Program-made: the position numbers and the translations under genes
Shown here: positions 1 through 8,111 of the stretch, one piece after another
Layout of the letters: each line of letters starts with the position of its first letter
Position numbering within the stretch: the stretch's first letter is position 1
Assembly (NCBI GenBank): GCA_015258065.1
Contig: JABZIZ010000002.1
Span: 124,001-188,000 of the forward strand
Reading direction: 5' to 3'
DNA length: 64,000 nucleotides
From: Lachnospiraceae bacterium
GTDB lineage: Bacteria; Bacillota; Clostridia; Lachnospirales; Lachnospiraceae
Notes under the pieces: model-generated
Databases searched by the model: none
What the model was told of the DNA's origin: nothing
Seen by the model: the letters and a program-made list of their open reading frames with translations, nothing else

Positions 1-554
1 ATCCCCATCAGGGTCGCCGCCTCTCTGTCCTCCGACACTGCCAGCATGGCCTGCCCGTTCTTTGTGTGATTGATGAATAGCTGGAGAAGAAGCAGAATCA
101 CGATGCTTGCCACAATGGACACAATGGTCACACCCTGAATCTTGAGCCTTCCTCCGGCAAGCGCAACCCCCTGCCAGGGAATCATATTGGTAAACGCTTT
201 CGGATCGGATCCGAAGATCAACAGCGCAATGTTTTGCAACAGGTAGGACACGCCAATGGCCGTGATCAGAACTGCGAGGTTAGAGGCTGCATTTCGAAGC
301 GGTCTGTAGGCAACCAGTTCAATCACGATTCCTGCCACGGTACAACAGACGACGGAAATCAAAACGCTGAGTAGCGGATTGACGCCATGCATGGTGGTCA
401 GCACATAGACCACATAGCTGCCAACCATAATGATGTCGCCATGTGCAAAGTTCAACATTTTAGCTATTCCATAAACCATGGTATAGCCCAGCGCAATAAT
501 CGCATAGATGCTTCCCAGCGATATGCCGCTGATGAGATAGTTCAGGAAATTCAT
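1..554 (-). CDS. livH: Branched-chain amino acid ABC transporter permease LivH (3' part outside window)
   Basis: Inner-membrane permease subunit of a high-affinity branched-chain amino acid (Liv/HAAT) importer. The reading frame opens with an ATG at 554 and stays open to the window edge. The N-terminus MNFLNYLISGISLGSIYAI, then YGIAKMLNFAHGDIIM and the segment ELVAYRPLRNA are family hallmarks of LivH, with several hydrophobic helices between them. About 184 of the usual 290 or so residues are present. It lies downstream of the substrate-binding protein gene (1959-724) on the same strand, as in liv operons, where livM, livG and livF normally follow. Identification is firm; the substrate range (Leu/Ile/Val or another amino acid) is inferred from the family. 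Confidence 0.93.
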   Translation of the reverse strand, partial: MNFLNYLISGISLGSIYAIIALGYTMVYGIAKMLNFAHGDIIMVGSYVVYVLTTMHGVNPLLSVLISVVCCTVAGIVIELVAYRPLRNAASNLAVLITAIGVSYLLQNIALLIFGSDPKAFTNMIPWQGVALAGGRLKIQGVTIVSIVASIVILLLLQLFINHTKNGQAMLAVSEDREAATLMG

Positions 555-660
555 TCTTCTTCCTTATCCTTTCATCTCTATCATTTTTCGTTCTTTTTCT
601 ATGGGAAGCCCTCTCAAAAAGGGCGTATTTTTCTGATTCAGGATTCCGTTATACAAACCG

Positions 661-687
661 AAGAGGGGTGCAGATCCGCATCCCTCT
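661..687 (-). other. Intercistronic hairpin between livJ-like gene and livH
   Basis: Bases 662-671 pair with 678-687 as a 10-bp stem with one G-T pair and a six-base loop. It sits just past the stop of the binding-protein gene and before livH. No clear U-run follows on the minus strand, so it looks more like an mRNA 3'-end stabiliser or partial terminator than a full terminator. Such hairpins fit the need for more binding protein than permease; that role is inference. Confidence 0.45.
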
Positions 688-723
688 CCAGATGTTCTTT
701 CCATTACTTGGATTCCGTCTCGC

Positions 724-1959
724 TTACTTCTCCATGGAGACGTACTTCCCGTCCTCTACCTTGAAGACACGGGGAGACTTACTCGGCTCGCCGTCCGACT
801 GCCAGGTCAACTTCTCGGAAGTTACACCGGATACCGTGATCTGCGGAAATTCCTTCATCATCAAATCACAAAGCTCCTGATAACTCATTTCGGGAGTGGC
901 CTTCGCCGCTTCACAGGCTGCCTTAATGGCATAGACGCCGTCATAAGCATCTGCTCCGAACTGGTTCGGTGTCTCACCGAATTCCGCTTCATACGCCTTG
1001 GTAAACTTCTGGGAAACCTCATCGCTGGCATCCGGAGAATAAGGCGTCATGAGCATCAAACCGTTCGCTAAAGACTGATCAAAGTTCTCTACGGTCAGGA
1101 TTCCGTCCATCCCGTCGCAACCGAAGAACTTGGGCGCATAAGAAGCGTCTTTGCACTGCTGCAGGATCAAAGAAGCCTCCTGATAATAGATCGGCAGGAA
1201 AAGAAGATCCGCTCCCGCATCCTTGGCTTTTCCGATCTGGGAAGAGAAATCCGTCTTGGAATCTGCCGTGAATGCTTCCGCAGAGACAATATTCAAGCCG
1301 TCCTTCTTGGCTTCGTCCGCAAATGCCTTATATACACCGGACGAATAGGTGTCGGAGCTGTCATAGATAACGCCAATCTTGCTGCCCAGTTTGTTCTGCG
1401 CAATGTACTTTGCGGATTCCGCGCCCTGTGCCGGATCCGAGAAGCAGACACGAAATGCATTATCTGCCTTGATGCAGTCCTGCGCGGTGCCGGAAGGGGT
1501 CAGTAAGAAGATGTGGTCCTTCTCCGCCTCCGCTGCAACCGCAATCGTGCATCCGCTGGTGGTCGGTCCTACAAGGAACTGCATCCCCCAGTCCATCAAC
1601 GTATTATAGGCATTGACGGATTTTTCATTATTCAGCTCGTCGTCTTCGTCTTTCTCTTCCACCTGATAGCCGTTAATACCGCCTGCGGCATTGATCTCTT
1701 TAATAGCCAGCTTGGTTCCGTTAACCACAGCCTTCCCGTATGCCGCTCCGCTACCGGTAAGCGGTCCGATCGAACCGATCTTGAAAACCGCTTTTCCATC
1801 TGCACTCTGTCCCGCTGCGCCTGAGGTTGCAGCACTGGCATCCCCTGCGGACTGAGACGATGATTGATTCTCTGCGCTGTTACCGCCGCATGCACTAAGC
1901 ATCGACATCACCATCGCTGATGCGGCGATCACACCGGCGATCCGATTCAATTTCTTCAT
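724..1959 (-). CDS. Branched-chain amino acid ABC transporter substrate-binding lipoprotein
   Basis: Extracytoplasmic ligand-binding component of the Liv-type importer, 411 residues. A lipoprotein signal peptide is visible: basic MKKLNR, a hydrophobic run, then the lipobox LSAC with Cys24, followed by a Ser/Ala/Gln-rich tether to about residue 55. The mature part has the type I periplasmic-binding fold, with IGSIGPLTGSGAAYGKA, the AINEINAAGGING type segment and FLVGPTTSGCT. The start ATG has GAGGAGGAAATT upstream, and a consensus promoter lies at 1998-2026. Livh follows in the same direction. LivJ/LivK-type specificity is likely, but amide- and aromatic-binding relatives share this fold. Confidence 0.92.
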   Translation of the reverse strand: MKKLNRIAGVIAASAMVMSMLSACGGNSAENQSSSQSAGDASAATSGAAGQSADGKAVFKIGSIGPLTGSGAAYGKAVVNGTKLAIKEINAAGGINGYQVEEKDEDDELNNEKSVNAYNTLMDWGMQFLVGPTTSGCTIAVAAEAEKDHIFLLTPSGTAQDCIKADNAFRVCFSDPAQGAESAKYIAQNKLGSKIGVIYDSSDTYSSGVYKAFADEAKKDGLNIVSAEAFTADSKTDFSSQIGKAKDAGADLLFLPIYYQEASLILQQCKDASYAPKFFGCDGMDGILTVENFDQSLANGLMLMTPYSPDASDEVSQKFTKAYEAEFGETPNQFGADAYDGVYAIKAACEAAKATPEMSYQELCDLMMKEFPQITVSGVTSEKLTWQSDGEPSKSPRVFKVEDGKYVSMEK

Positions 1960-1997
1960 AATTTCCTCCTCTTCTTACATCTTTCAATTAAGCCTGT

Positions 1998-2026
1998 ATT
2001 CTAATCCAGAGCCAAATTGAAGTCAA
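1998..2026 (-). promoter_or_regulatory. SigA-type promoter for the liv operon
   Basis: Read on the minus strand: -35 TTGACT (2021-2026), a 17-bp spacer, -10 TAGAAT (1998-2003). It lies about 40 bp upstream of the binding-protein ATG. Confidence 0.8.
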
Positions 2027-2158
2027 TAGGAGGATATTACGCACTTGCATGTTAAAAAAGATCAACCCACCCTGCAAGTTTCCGTGGGTGCCTGGATGAT
2101 AGGGGGATCAATCGATTCAATATTCTCTTGTCCGTCTGCTATTCTTGCGCTTGAATCG

Positions 2159-2848
2159 TCAGATTTTGAAGCGGTATCCCACTCCCCAGATGGTTTCGAT
2201 ATACTGCGGATTGGAGGTATCGTATTCAATCTTTTCACGAATCTTCTTGATATGCACGGTGACAGTCGCAATATCTCCGACCGATTCCATATTCCAGATC
2301 TGACGAAACAACTCTTCTTTAGAAAAAACATGATTGGGATTCTCTGCCAGGAAGGTAAGCAGATCGAATTCTTTCGTGGTAAACGGCTTCTCCACCCCGT
2401 CGATAAAGACACGGCGCGCTGTTTTATCGATTTTCAGTTCCCTGATTTCGATGATGTCATTCTTTTTGGCATTGTTTCCTACCAGTCGGGAATACCTCGA
2501 TAAATGCGCCTTCACTCTTGCCACCAGCTCGGAAGGAGAAAAAGGTTTGGTCAGGTAATCATCTGCCCCCAATCCCAATCCTCTGATTTTATCGATATCA
2601 TCCTTCTTGGCGGATACCATGATCACCGGCACATCCTTCTTCTCTCGGATATGCTTGCATACTTCAAATCCGTCCATTCCCGGCAGCATCAGATCCAGGA
2701 TGATCAGGCCGTAATCTCCGGATAATGCCTGTTTTAGCCCTTCCTCGCCGTCGTGTTCGATTGTGACATCGAAATCACTCAGCTCCAGATAATCCTTCTC
2801 CAGATCTGCGATCGCTTCCTCATCTTCAATGATTAAGATCCTGCTCAT
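2159..2848 (-). CDS. OmpR/PhoB-family response regulator
   Basis: Cytoplasmic DNA-binding response regulator of 229 residues. The receiver domain (about 1-115) has the acidic pair in IIEDEE, phospho-acceptor Asp52 in LIILDLMLPG, Ser79 and Lys101 in LTKPF. The C-terminal winged helix (about 130-229) includes FTTKEFDLL and the final ETIWGVGYRF. The start at 2848 is chosen because GAGAGGAGA precedes that ATG by a normal spacing; an upstream in-frame Met lacks such a site. The cognate histidine kinase is immediately upstream (4106-2988), 139 bp away. This kinase-first order is the reverse of the common arrangement. The regulated genes are unknown; the adjacent liv operon is a candidate only by position. 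Confidence 0.93.
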   Translation of the reverse strand: MSRILIIEDEEAIADLEKDYLELSDFDVTIEHDGEEGLKQALSGDYGLIILDLMLPGMDGFEVCKHIREKKDVPVIMVSAKKDDIDKIRGLGLGADDYLTKPFSPSELVARVKAHLSRYSRLVGNNAKKNDIIEIRELKIDKTARRVFIDGVEKPFTTKEFDLLTFLAENPNHVFSKEELFRQIWNMESVGDIATVTVHIKKIREKIEYDTSNPQYIETIWGVGYRFKI

Positions 2849-2987
2849 GTTGAGTTCTCCTCTCTGCTTGATTCCTTTGCTTCGATTCATTTCAAACTTT
2901 CAGGCTTCTTGTTAAATGATACCGGCGTCAAAAAACCAGAAATTTCCTGTTCTCCTGATCTCCTTCTCACTTCTATCATAGAATCAC

Positions 2988-4106
2988 CTACACCACCTCA
3001 TCCTCGTTTTCCGGTCTTCTGTACTTACGCAAAACGATGTGCATACAGGTGCCTTCTCCTTCATGACTGGTTGCCCATATATATCCTCCATGGTCTTCCA
3101 CGATTTTCTTTACAATGGAAAGTCCGATTCCGGAACCTCCCTGTCTGGAGTTCCTGGAGGAGTCCGTTCTGTAAAAACGATCGAAAATGTAAGGAATATC
3201 ACTCTGGGCAATTCCTTTTCCGTTGTCCTCTATCTCAATCCGGATCGAGTCCACCTCATCCAGAATGCGAAAATCAATTTGCCCGCTTCCGTCCTCGCGT
3301 TCCAAATATTTCACACTGTTGCTGACGATATTGTTAATGACCCGCTTCATCTGCTCCGGATCCGCAATCACCTCCGTTCCGGGAGCCGTCAGGTTCACAT
3401 AGTTGAGTCGGATTCTCCTGCTCTCCAAATCCATGCCGATCTCTTCGATGCAGTCACGAAAATAATCCGATACGTCGATTTTTCGAAAATGATAGGGGAT
3501 GCGGTCATTGTCGATCCTGGAATACAGCGTCAACTCGTTGATCAGATTGTTCATATCGTTCGCTTTATTCAGGATGGTGCGGACATAGTGGTTCTGCTTT
3601 TTGCTCGTATCCGCGACCCCTTCTAACAGACCTTCCGCATATCCTTTGATTGCCGTAATCGGCGTTTTCAGATCGTGGGAGATATTGCTGATCAACTCAT
3701 TGTTCTGTTTTTCATGCTCCAATTTTTCATCAGCAGATTCTTTCAGCCGAAGACGCATTGCCTCGTAATTGCGATAAAGCTCCGTGACCTCCTCGTCTTC
3801 CTTGCCATAGGTGATCAGATAATCCAACTCCCCGTCTCCTATATGTTTCATGGCCTCGTTGAGCTCCCGAATCGGTCTGAAAAGACTCATTCGTATCCAT
3901 AAAACCAGCGCAATCGAGGTGAGAATCAGGATCAGCGTAATGGCAATCGCCATGTAAAAGATCAAATGCCGCATTTGGGGAGACATCTGATAGCCCCCAT
4001 TCCTGCGAACCAGTATGTCTGCCGCATAATAAGACAGTGCAATCATACTGATTGGGAGCACCACCATGATCACCGCCGTCGTGATCAATTTTGTTCGAAG
4101 TCGCAT
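2988..4106 (-). CDS. Membrane sensor histidine kinase (HAMP, HisKA, HATPase)
   Basis: Two-component sensor kinase of 372 residues, partner of the response regulator at 2848-2159. Two membrane helices (about 8-28 and 47-70) enclose only a roughly 18-residue external loop, so it resembles intramembrane-sensing kinases. A HAMP-like linker follows (FRPIRELNEAM). The phospho-acceptor is His144 in SNISHDLKTPI. The ATPase domain shows the N box NNIVSNSVKY, the G1 box DNGKGI, the F box FDRFYR and the G2 box GGSGIGLSIVKK. It is 32 bp downstream of rsmA on the same strand and may be co-transcribed with tatD-rsmA. The signal sensed is not deducible. Confidence 0.92.
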   Translation of the reverse strand: MRLRTKLITTAVIMVVLPISMIALSYYAADILVRRNGGYQMSPQMRHLIFYMAIAITLILILTSIALVLWIRMSLFRPIRELNEAMKHIGDGELDYLITYGKEDEEVTELYRNYEAMRLRLKESADEKLEHEKQNNELISNISHDLKTPITAIKGYAEGLLEGVADTSKKQNHYVRTILNKANDMNNLINELTLYSRIDNDRIPYHFRKIDVSDYFRDCIEEIGMDLESRRIRLNYVNLTAPGTEVIADPEQMKRVINNIVSNSVKYLEREDGSGQIDFRILDEVDSIRIEIEDNGKGIAQSDIPYIFDRFYRTDSSRNSRQGGSGIGLSIVKKIVEDHGGYIWATSHEGEGTCMHIVLRKYRRPENEDEVV

Positions 4107-4138
4107 GCTCGTTTCCTTAATTTACAGTATAGCAGATT

Positions 4139-4996
4139 TCACTGATTTTTTTGAAAATATTCAGACAGGCCTGCAAATTCTTCCAAAGTCAGCGCCTCTC
4201 CCCTGATATTTTCCGGTTTTCCTAACAGAGCGATCGCACTTTTGATCTTCTCCTTGGGAAAAGAGCCTGAAAGACTGTTGACCAGGGTTTTTCTTCTCTG
4301 TCCGAAAGCTTCTCTGATCATCCGGAACAGTAGCTCCCTGTCCTTTACAACCACGGGTGCCTTTTGCCTTTTTCGCAGTAAAATAACTGCACTTTCCACC
4401 TTCGGCGCCGGTAAAAAAGAGGTGGCGGGTACACTACAGACAAATTCCGGCTCCGCATAATATTGCACCGCAAGCGACAGCTCCCCGTAGTCCTTCCCTC
4501 CGGGGCCTGCGCACATGCGCTGTGCCAGCTCCTTCTGCACCATGACTGTAAGCGAAGCGGGTGCAGGCTCCTTCTCTAACAATTTCATGATGATCGGCGT
4601 CGTGATGTAGTAGGGAAGATTCGCCACCACCTTTAACGGATTTCCCTCGTTTTTTTCTTCCATGATCTTTTGCAGATCCGTTTTCAAGATATCTTCGTTT
4701 CGGATGGTGACGTTTCCGTAATCGGCTAGCGTTTCCTCCAGCACCGGAATCAGCGTCCCGTCAATCTCAACTGCGACCACGCTTCCCGCTTTCTCTGCCA
4801 GATACTGTGTCAGTGTCCCGATTCCGGGTCCAATCTCCAGCACACAATCCTCTTTGGTCAGATCAGACGCTTCTACGATTTGCTGGAGAACTCCCTCATC
4901 GATCAGAAAGTTCTGACCGAATTTCTTTTTCATTTGAAGCCGGTGTCTGCGAACGACTTCCCGTGTTTCCTTTGCACACCCAAGACTTGCCGCCAT
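4139..4996 (-). CDS. rsmA: 16S rRNA dimethyladenosine transferase (KsgA)
   Basis: SAM-dependent enzyme that dimethylates the two adjacent adenines of the 16S rRNA helix 45 loop late in 30S assembly; 285 residues. FGQNFLID near the N-terminus, the SAM motif VLEIGPGIGTLT and the catalytic NLPYYITTPI are diagnostic. The start is set at the ATG at 4996 because AGAAGGAA precedes it; a TTG at 5029 in the same frame has no good site. It follows tatD by 42 bp on the same strand, a pairing common in Firmicutes. Loss in other bacteria gives kasugamycin resistance. Confidence 0.96.
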   Translation of the reverse strand: MAASLGCAKETREVVRRHRLQMKKKFGQNFLIDEGVLQQIVEASDLTKEDCVLEIGPGIGTLTQYLAEKAGSVVAVEIDGTLIPVLEETLADYGNVTIRNEDILKTDLQKIMEEKNEGNPLKVVANLPYYITTPIIMKLLEKEPAPASLTVMVQKELAQRMCAGPGGKDYGELSLAVQYYAEPEFVCSVPATSFLPAPKVESAVILLRKRQKAPVVVKDRELLFRMIREAFGQRRKTLVNSLSGSFPKEKIKSAIALLGKPENIRGEALTLEEFAGLSEYFQKNQ

Positions 4997-5038
4997 ATAC
5001 CGTTCCTTCTGCCCCTCTCTCTTCGTCAACCTATTCTT

Positions 5039-5851
5039 CTATTCCTCGATGTGGAAAAGCGATCTTGCATTCTCATTTACAGTTTCCAGAACCTTTTCTG
5101 CAGAGATTCCTTTGATTTCTGCTATGGCTTTTACCACATACGATAGATAGGCAGAACTATTTCTCTTCCCCCGGAATGGCTCCGGCGTCAGATAGGGCGC
5201 ATCCGTTTCCAACAGGATGCGGGAAAGCGGCATATACTCCACCACTTCTTTGATCTTTTGTGCATTTTTAAATGTCAGTACCCCACCGATTCCAAGATGA
5301 AATCCCAGCTCCAGAAACTCTCTTGCACTCTCCCTGGAATAGGAAAAACAGTGAATGTCTCCTCCATTTGCTGCGGCGTCCGTTCTTTTTAACAAGTCAA
5401 GGGTGTCCTTTGCCGCATCCCTGGAGTGAATAACGATAGGAAGCGCAAGCTCCTTCGCCACCTCAATTTGCTCTTCCAGCGCTCTTTGCTGTACCTCTCT
5501 TGGAGGATCCGGGTAATGATAATCCAAACCGATCTCCCCGATGGCAACGATCCGTTTGGGATTCTCCCTCTTTTTTCGGCAAAGAACCTCTCCGACTTTA
5601 CCCGACCACTCTTTCGCATTTTCCGGATGAATTCCCAGCGCCGCATAAAAAACCGGACTCTCGCCCTGCGTACTCTCTCCATCCTCTCCTCTCGTCCGGT
5701 GCACCAGTGACAGGATCTTCTCAAAGCTTGCCAAATCGCTTGCCGCATCGATTACCTGCGTCACTCCGGAGGCCCGCAGTGCCCTGAGCACCTCCTCCCG
5801 GTCGCAATCGTATGCCGTATCATCATAATGTGCATGCGTATCTATCATCAT
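5039..5851 (-). CDS. tatD: TatD-family metal-dependent hydrolase
   Basis: Cytoplasmic TIM-barrel metallohydrolase of the YcfH/TatD family with 3'-5' exonuclease-type DNase activity in characterised members; about 270 residues. Metal ligands appear in IDTHAHYDD at the N-terminus, in GEIGLDYHY, in IVIHSRDA, in GDIHCFSYS and in LLETDAPYLTPEPFRGKRN. The start at 5851 gives the family-typical beginning MMIDTHAHYD; an ATG at 5890 is in frame but lacks a ribosome site. An extended -10 (TGCTATACT on the minus strand) lies only 7 bases before this ATG, so the message may be nearly leaderless. It heads a tatD-rsmA-kinase-regulator run. Confidence 0.9.
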   Translation of the reverse strand: MMIDTHAHYDDTAYDCDREEVLRALRASGVTQVIDAASDLASFEKILSLVHRTRGEDGESTQGESPVFYAALGIHPENAKEWSGKVGEVLCRKKRENPKRIVAIGEIGLDYHYPDPPREVQQRALEEQIEVAKELALPIVIHSRDAAKDTLDLLKRTDAAANGGDIHCFSYSRESAREFLELGFHLGIGGVLTFKNAQKIKEVVEYMPLSRILLETDAPYLTPEPFRGKRNSSAYLSYVVKAIAEIKGISAEKVLETVNENARSLFHIEE

Positions 5852-5927
5852 AAATCCCAGTATAGCAATTCTTTTTGAAAAAATCCTCATTTTTTTTGAG
5901 ATTTTCTTTTTTTTGTAAAAATAGGGC

Positions 5928-5956
5928 TTGCAATTCGAAACTTATTGTAGTAGAAT
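5928..5956 (+). promoter_or_regulatory. Promoter of tRNA-Lys
   Basis: -35 TTGCAA (5928-5933), a 17-bp spacer and -10 TAGAAT (5951-5956), 35 bases before the tRNA 5' end. Confidence 0.75.
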
Positions 5957-5991
5957 CTCTTTTGTTGTCACGGAACACAACTAAATCACCT

Positions 5992-6064
5992 GCGTCTCTA
6001 GCTCAGTTGGTAGAGCACCTGACTCTTAATCAGGTTGTCCAGGGTTCGAGACCCTGGAGACGCA
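5992..6064 (+). tRNA. tRNA-Lys (anticodon CTT)
   Basis: A 73-base cloverleaf. The 7-bp acceptor stem is GCGTCTC/GAGACGC with discriminator A at 6064. The D-arm is GCTC..GAGC, the anticodon loop CTCTTAA places CTT at positions 34-36, and the T-loop is TTCGAGA. CCA is not encoded. It is a single-gene unit with its own promoter and terminator, and it reads the AAG codon. Confidence 0.97.
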
Positions 6065-6071
6065 ATCAACA

Positions 6072-6114
6072 GCACCGCTTTTGAAGATTTGAATCTTTGG
6101 GAGCGGTGTTAGTT
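6072..6114 (+). terminator. Terminator of tRNA-Lys
   Basis: CACCGCT at 6073-6079 pairs with AGCGGTG at 6102-6108, with an inner AGATT/AATCT stem. A T-rich tail TTAGTTTG follows. Confidence 0.7.
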
Positions 6115-6439
6115 TGTGATTACAAGTGACACAAAATACCCACTCATGGCAAACTTGTTTGACTATGAGTGGGTATTTTAGTGGCACGCACCAACATGAG
6201 GAAGTAGCGGGGCAGGGGCCCCGTGGATTCCGAATGTTGGTAGGATTGCGGGAGTGCGTAGCACGGAGCAATCCGTAATCACAACATTACCCGGTTTATT
6301 TTAGTGGCACGCACCGACATGATGGAAGCATATCCGAATGTTGGTAGGATTCGAAGCAATCCGTAGTAATCACAACATTACCTGGCTTATTTTAGTGGCA
6401 CGCACCAACATGAGGCAGCCCATCCTCATGGTGAAATCG
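6115..6439. repeat. Non-coding block with a long hairpin and three copies of a 26-bp element
   Basis: No convincing gene lies between tRNA-Lys and the 3' end of sufU. A perfect 15-bp stem (6133-6147 with 6165-6179) contains ATACCCACTCAT. It runs directly into copy 1 of an element whose core is TTTTAGTGGCACGCACC; copies start near 6174, 6297 and 6389. Between the cores are recurring pieces: GAATGTTGGTAGGATT, GCAATCCGTA and CACAACATTACC. CAACAT/ATGTTG and GGATTGC/GCAATCC can pair, so each unit can fold. The last copy abuts the sufU stop codon. The origin of the block is unknown. Confidence 0.8.
6133..6179. terminator. Perfect 15-bp hairpin, possible bidirectional terminator
   Basis: Bases 6133-6147 and 6165-6179 are exact reverse complements with a 17-base loop. 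The outer ends are A-rich on one side and T-rich on the other, so termination is possible in either direction. It separates the rightward tRNA unit from the leftward suf operon. Confidence 0.55.
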
Positions 6440-6892
6440 TCACGATTCCGGCTTCGCCTTTTCCGGATGTTCCAGGGCTTCCCTCATGGTGCGCCATCCG
6501 AGGAGAGCACACTTCACACGGGCAGGCATGTGTGAAACGTCTTTAAGCGCTGCTGCCTCATCCAGTTCCTCTTCCAGCTTCTCCTCGTTTTCCTCTTCCC
6601 CATGAATCATGCCGAAAAAGAGCTTCGCCTTCTGGAGCGCCACCTCCTTCGACTCCCCGATCACCTGGTCCAACATCATATCCACCGAAGCCTGGGAAAT
6701 CGCACACCCTGTCCCGTCAAAGGAACCGTCTTTCACGACGTCTCCCTCTAATTTGAAATACAGGGTAATGTCGTCTCCGCAGCTGGGATTAATCCCCTGC
6801 AGCACCAGATCCGCATCCTCCATTTTACCTCTGTGTGAAGGATGCAGATTGTGTTCGTTCACAATTTCTCTGTATAACTGTTTAAGCTCCAT
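6440..6892 (-). CDS. sufU: SufU-type iron-sulfur assembly protein
   Basis: Partner of the SufS cysteine desulfurase. In Bacillus subtilis it is a zinc protein that accepts persulfide sulfur; 150 residues. The three conserved ligand cysteines are Cys38 (NPSCGD), Cys63 (GTGCAIS) and Cys128 (VKCALLGW), with Asp40 as the fourth ligand. An acidic insert (EEENEEKLEEELDE, about 99-112) lies before the last cysteine, as is usual in SufU rather than IscU. Its start overlaps the end of sufS by 11 bp, so the two are probably translationally coupled. It is the last gene of sufCBDSU. Confidence 0.95.
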   Translation of the reverse strand: MELKQLYREIVNEHNLHPSHRGKMEDADLVLQGINPSCGDDITLYFKLEGDVVKDGSFDGTGCAISQASVDMMLDQVIGESKEVALQKAKLFFGMIHGEEENEEKLEEELDEAAALKDVSHMPARVKCALLGWRTMREALEHPEKAKPES

Positions 6893-8111
6893 ATCCCATT
6901 ACCTTTCTAACACCCGAAACCACTTCAAGGAAGCGGTCTACTTCCTCTTCGGTATTATAAAAATACAAGCTGGCTCTTGCTGTGGAGCCCACCTTAAGGA
7001 ACTGCATGAGGGGCTGCGCACAGTGATGTCCTGCCCGGATGCATACATGATCCTCGTTCAGGACAGACGAAATATCATGCGGATGCACGCCCTCCATGGT
7101 GAAGGTGACAATGCCGGAATGCTTAGACGGATCCTTGGAACCGTAGACATGAATATAGTCCATTTGCTTCAGACCATCCATCAGGCGCTTTGTCAGCTTC
7201 TCCTCCTGCTCCATGACGTCCTTGAATCCGACTTCCTGTAAATACCGGATTGCCGCCTTAAGTCCCACTGCGTCTCCTGCATTCACCGTCCCTGCCTCAA
7301 ATTTCGCAGGGAGCTCCGCCGTCGTAAAAGAATCTCTGGTCACATATTCAATCATCTCTCCACCGGTCAGGAAGGGGGGCATCTTATCTAACAGCTCGAA
7401 CCTGCCGTACAGCACGCCGATTCCCATCGGCGCCATCAGCTTATGCCCGGAAAATGCAAAGAAATCGGCATTCAGATCCCGCACATCGACCGGCATGTGC
7501 GGGGTAGACTGCGCACCGTCCACCACGGCGATTGCCCCCTTGCTGTGCGCACAGGCAATCATCTCTTTCACCGGATTGGTCACGCCAAGCACATTGGATA
7601 CCTGCGCAATGGCCAGAATCTTACAACGGTCCGTGATCTTGCTCTCATATTCCTCTTTGGAAATGACGCCTTCTTCATCGGGCTCCAGCCACACCAGATG
7701 TGCTCCTGCCTTCTTTGCAGCGACCTGCCACGGCAGGATATTGGAATGATGCTCCATCACGGAGAGCACCACCTCGTCTCCCTCGTGCAAATGGCTCTGT
7801 CCATAACTCTGCGCAACGAGATTCAGAGATTCTGTTGTGTTTCTGGTAAAAATAATCTCCTCGTCCTGCGCCGCATGAATGAACTCCGCTACGGCATGTC
7901 TGGCTTCTTCGTATTTAGCGGTTGCATTTAGGCTCCAGTCATACAGCCCCCGCAGAGGATTGGCATTTGCATTCTGATAAAACTGCGTGACTGCGTCCAA
8001 CACACAGGACGGTCTCTGCGTTGTCGCGGCATTGTCGAAATAGATGTAATCGTTTTTGCCGTCAAAACGGCTTTTGTCAAAAATCGGAAAATCGTTTCTG
8101 TAGTTTTTCAT
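6882..8111 (-). CDS. sufS: Cysteine desulfurase SufS
   Basis: PLP enzyme (class V aminotransferase fold, 409 residues) that removes sulfur from cysteine for Fe-S cluster assembly. The PLP lysine is Lys224 in FSGHKLMAP, the catalytic persulfide cysteine is Cys363 in RAGHHCAQPL, and the PLP-contacting EHHSN and VDGAQS motifs are present. The short Cys-loop region marks group II (SufS/CsdA) rather than IscS. The gene overlaps sufD by 4 bp upstream and sufU by 11 bp downstream. Confidence 0.96.
   Translation of the reverse strand: MKNYRNDFPIFDKSRFDGKNDYIYFDNAATTQRPSCVLDAVTQFYQNANANPLRGLYDWSLNATAKYEEARHAVAEFIHAAQDEEIIFTRNTTESLNLVAQSYGQSHLHEGDEVVLSVMEHHSNILPWQVAAKKAGAHLVWLEPDEEGVISKEEYESKITDRCKILAIAQVSNVLGVTNPVKEMIACAHSKGAIAVVDGAQSTPHMPVDVRDLNADFFAFSGHKLMAPMGIGVLYGRFELLDKMPPFLTGGEMIEYVTRDSFTTAELPAKFEAGTVNAGDAVGLKAAIRYLQEVGFKDVMEQEEKLTKRLMDGLKQMDYIHVYGSKDPSKHSGIVTFTMEGVHPHDISSVLNEDHVCIRAGHHCAQPLMQFLKVGSTARASLYFYNTEEEVDRFLEVVSGVRKVMGYGA

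Noticed and set aside
6133..6179. Transposon terminal inverted repeat
   Set aside because: The two halves are only 17 bases apart with no transposase or target duplication; it is a hairpin.
6609..7241. 210-codon plus-strand frame opposite sufU-sufS
   Set aside because: It spans two well-supported genes in antisense and has no coding features.
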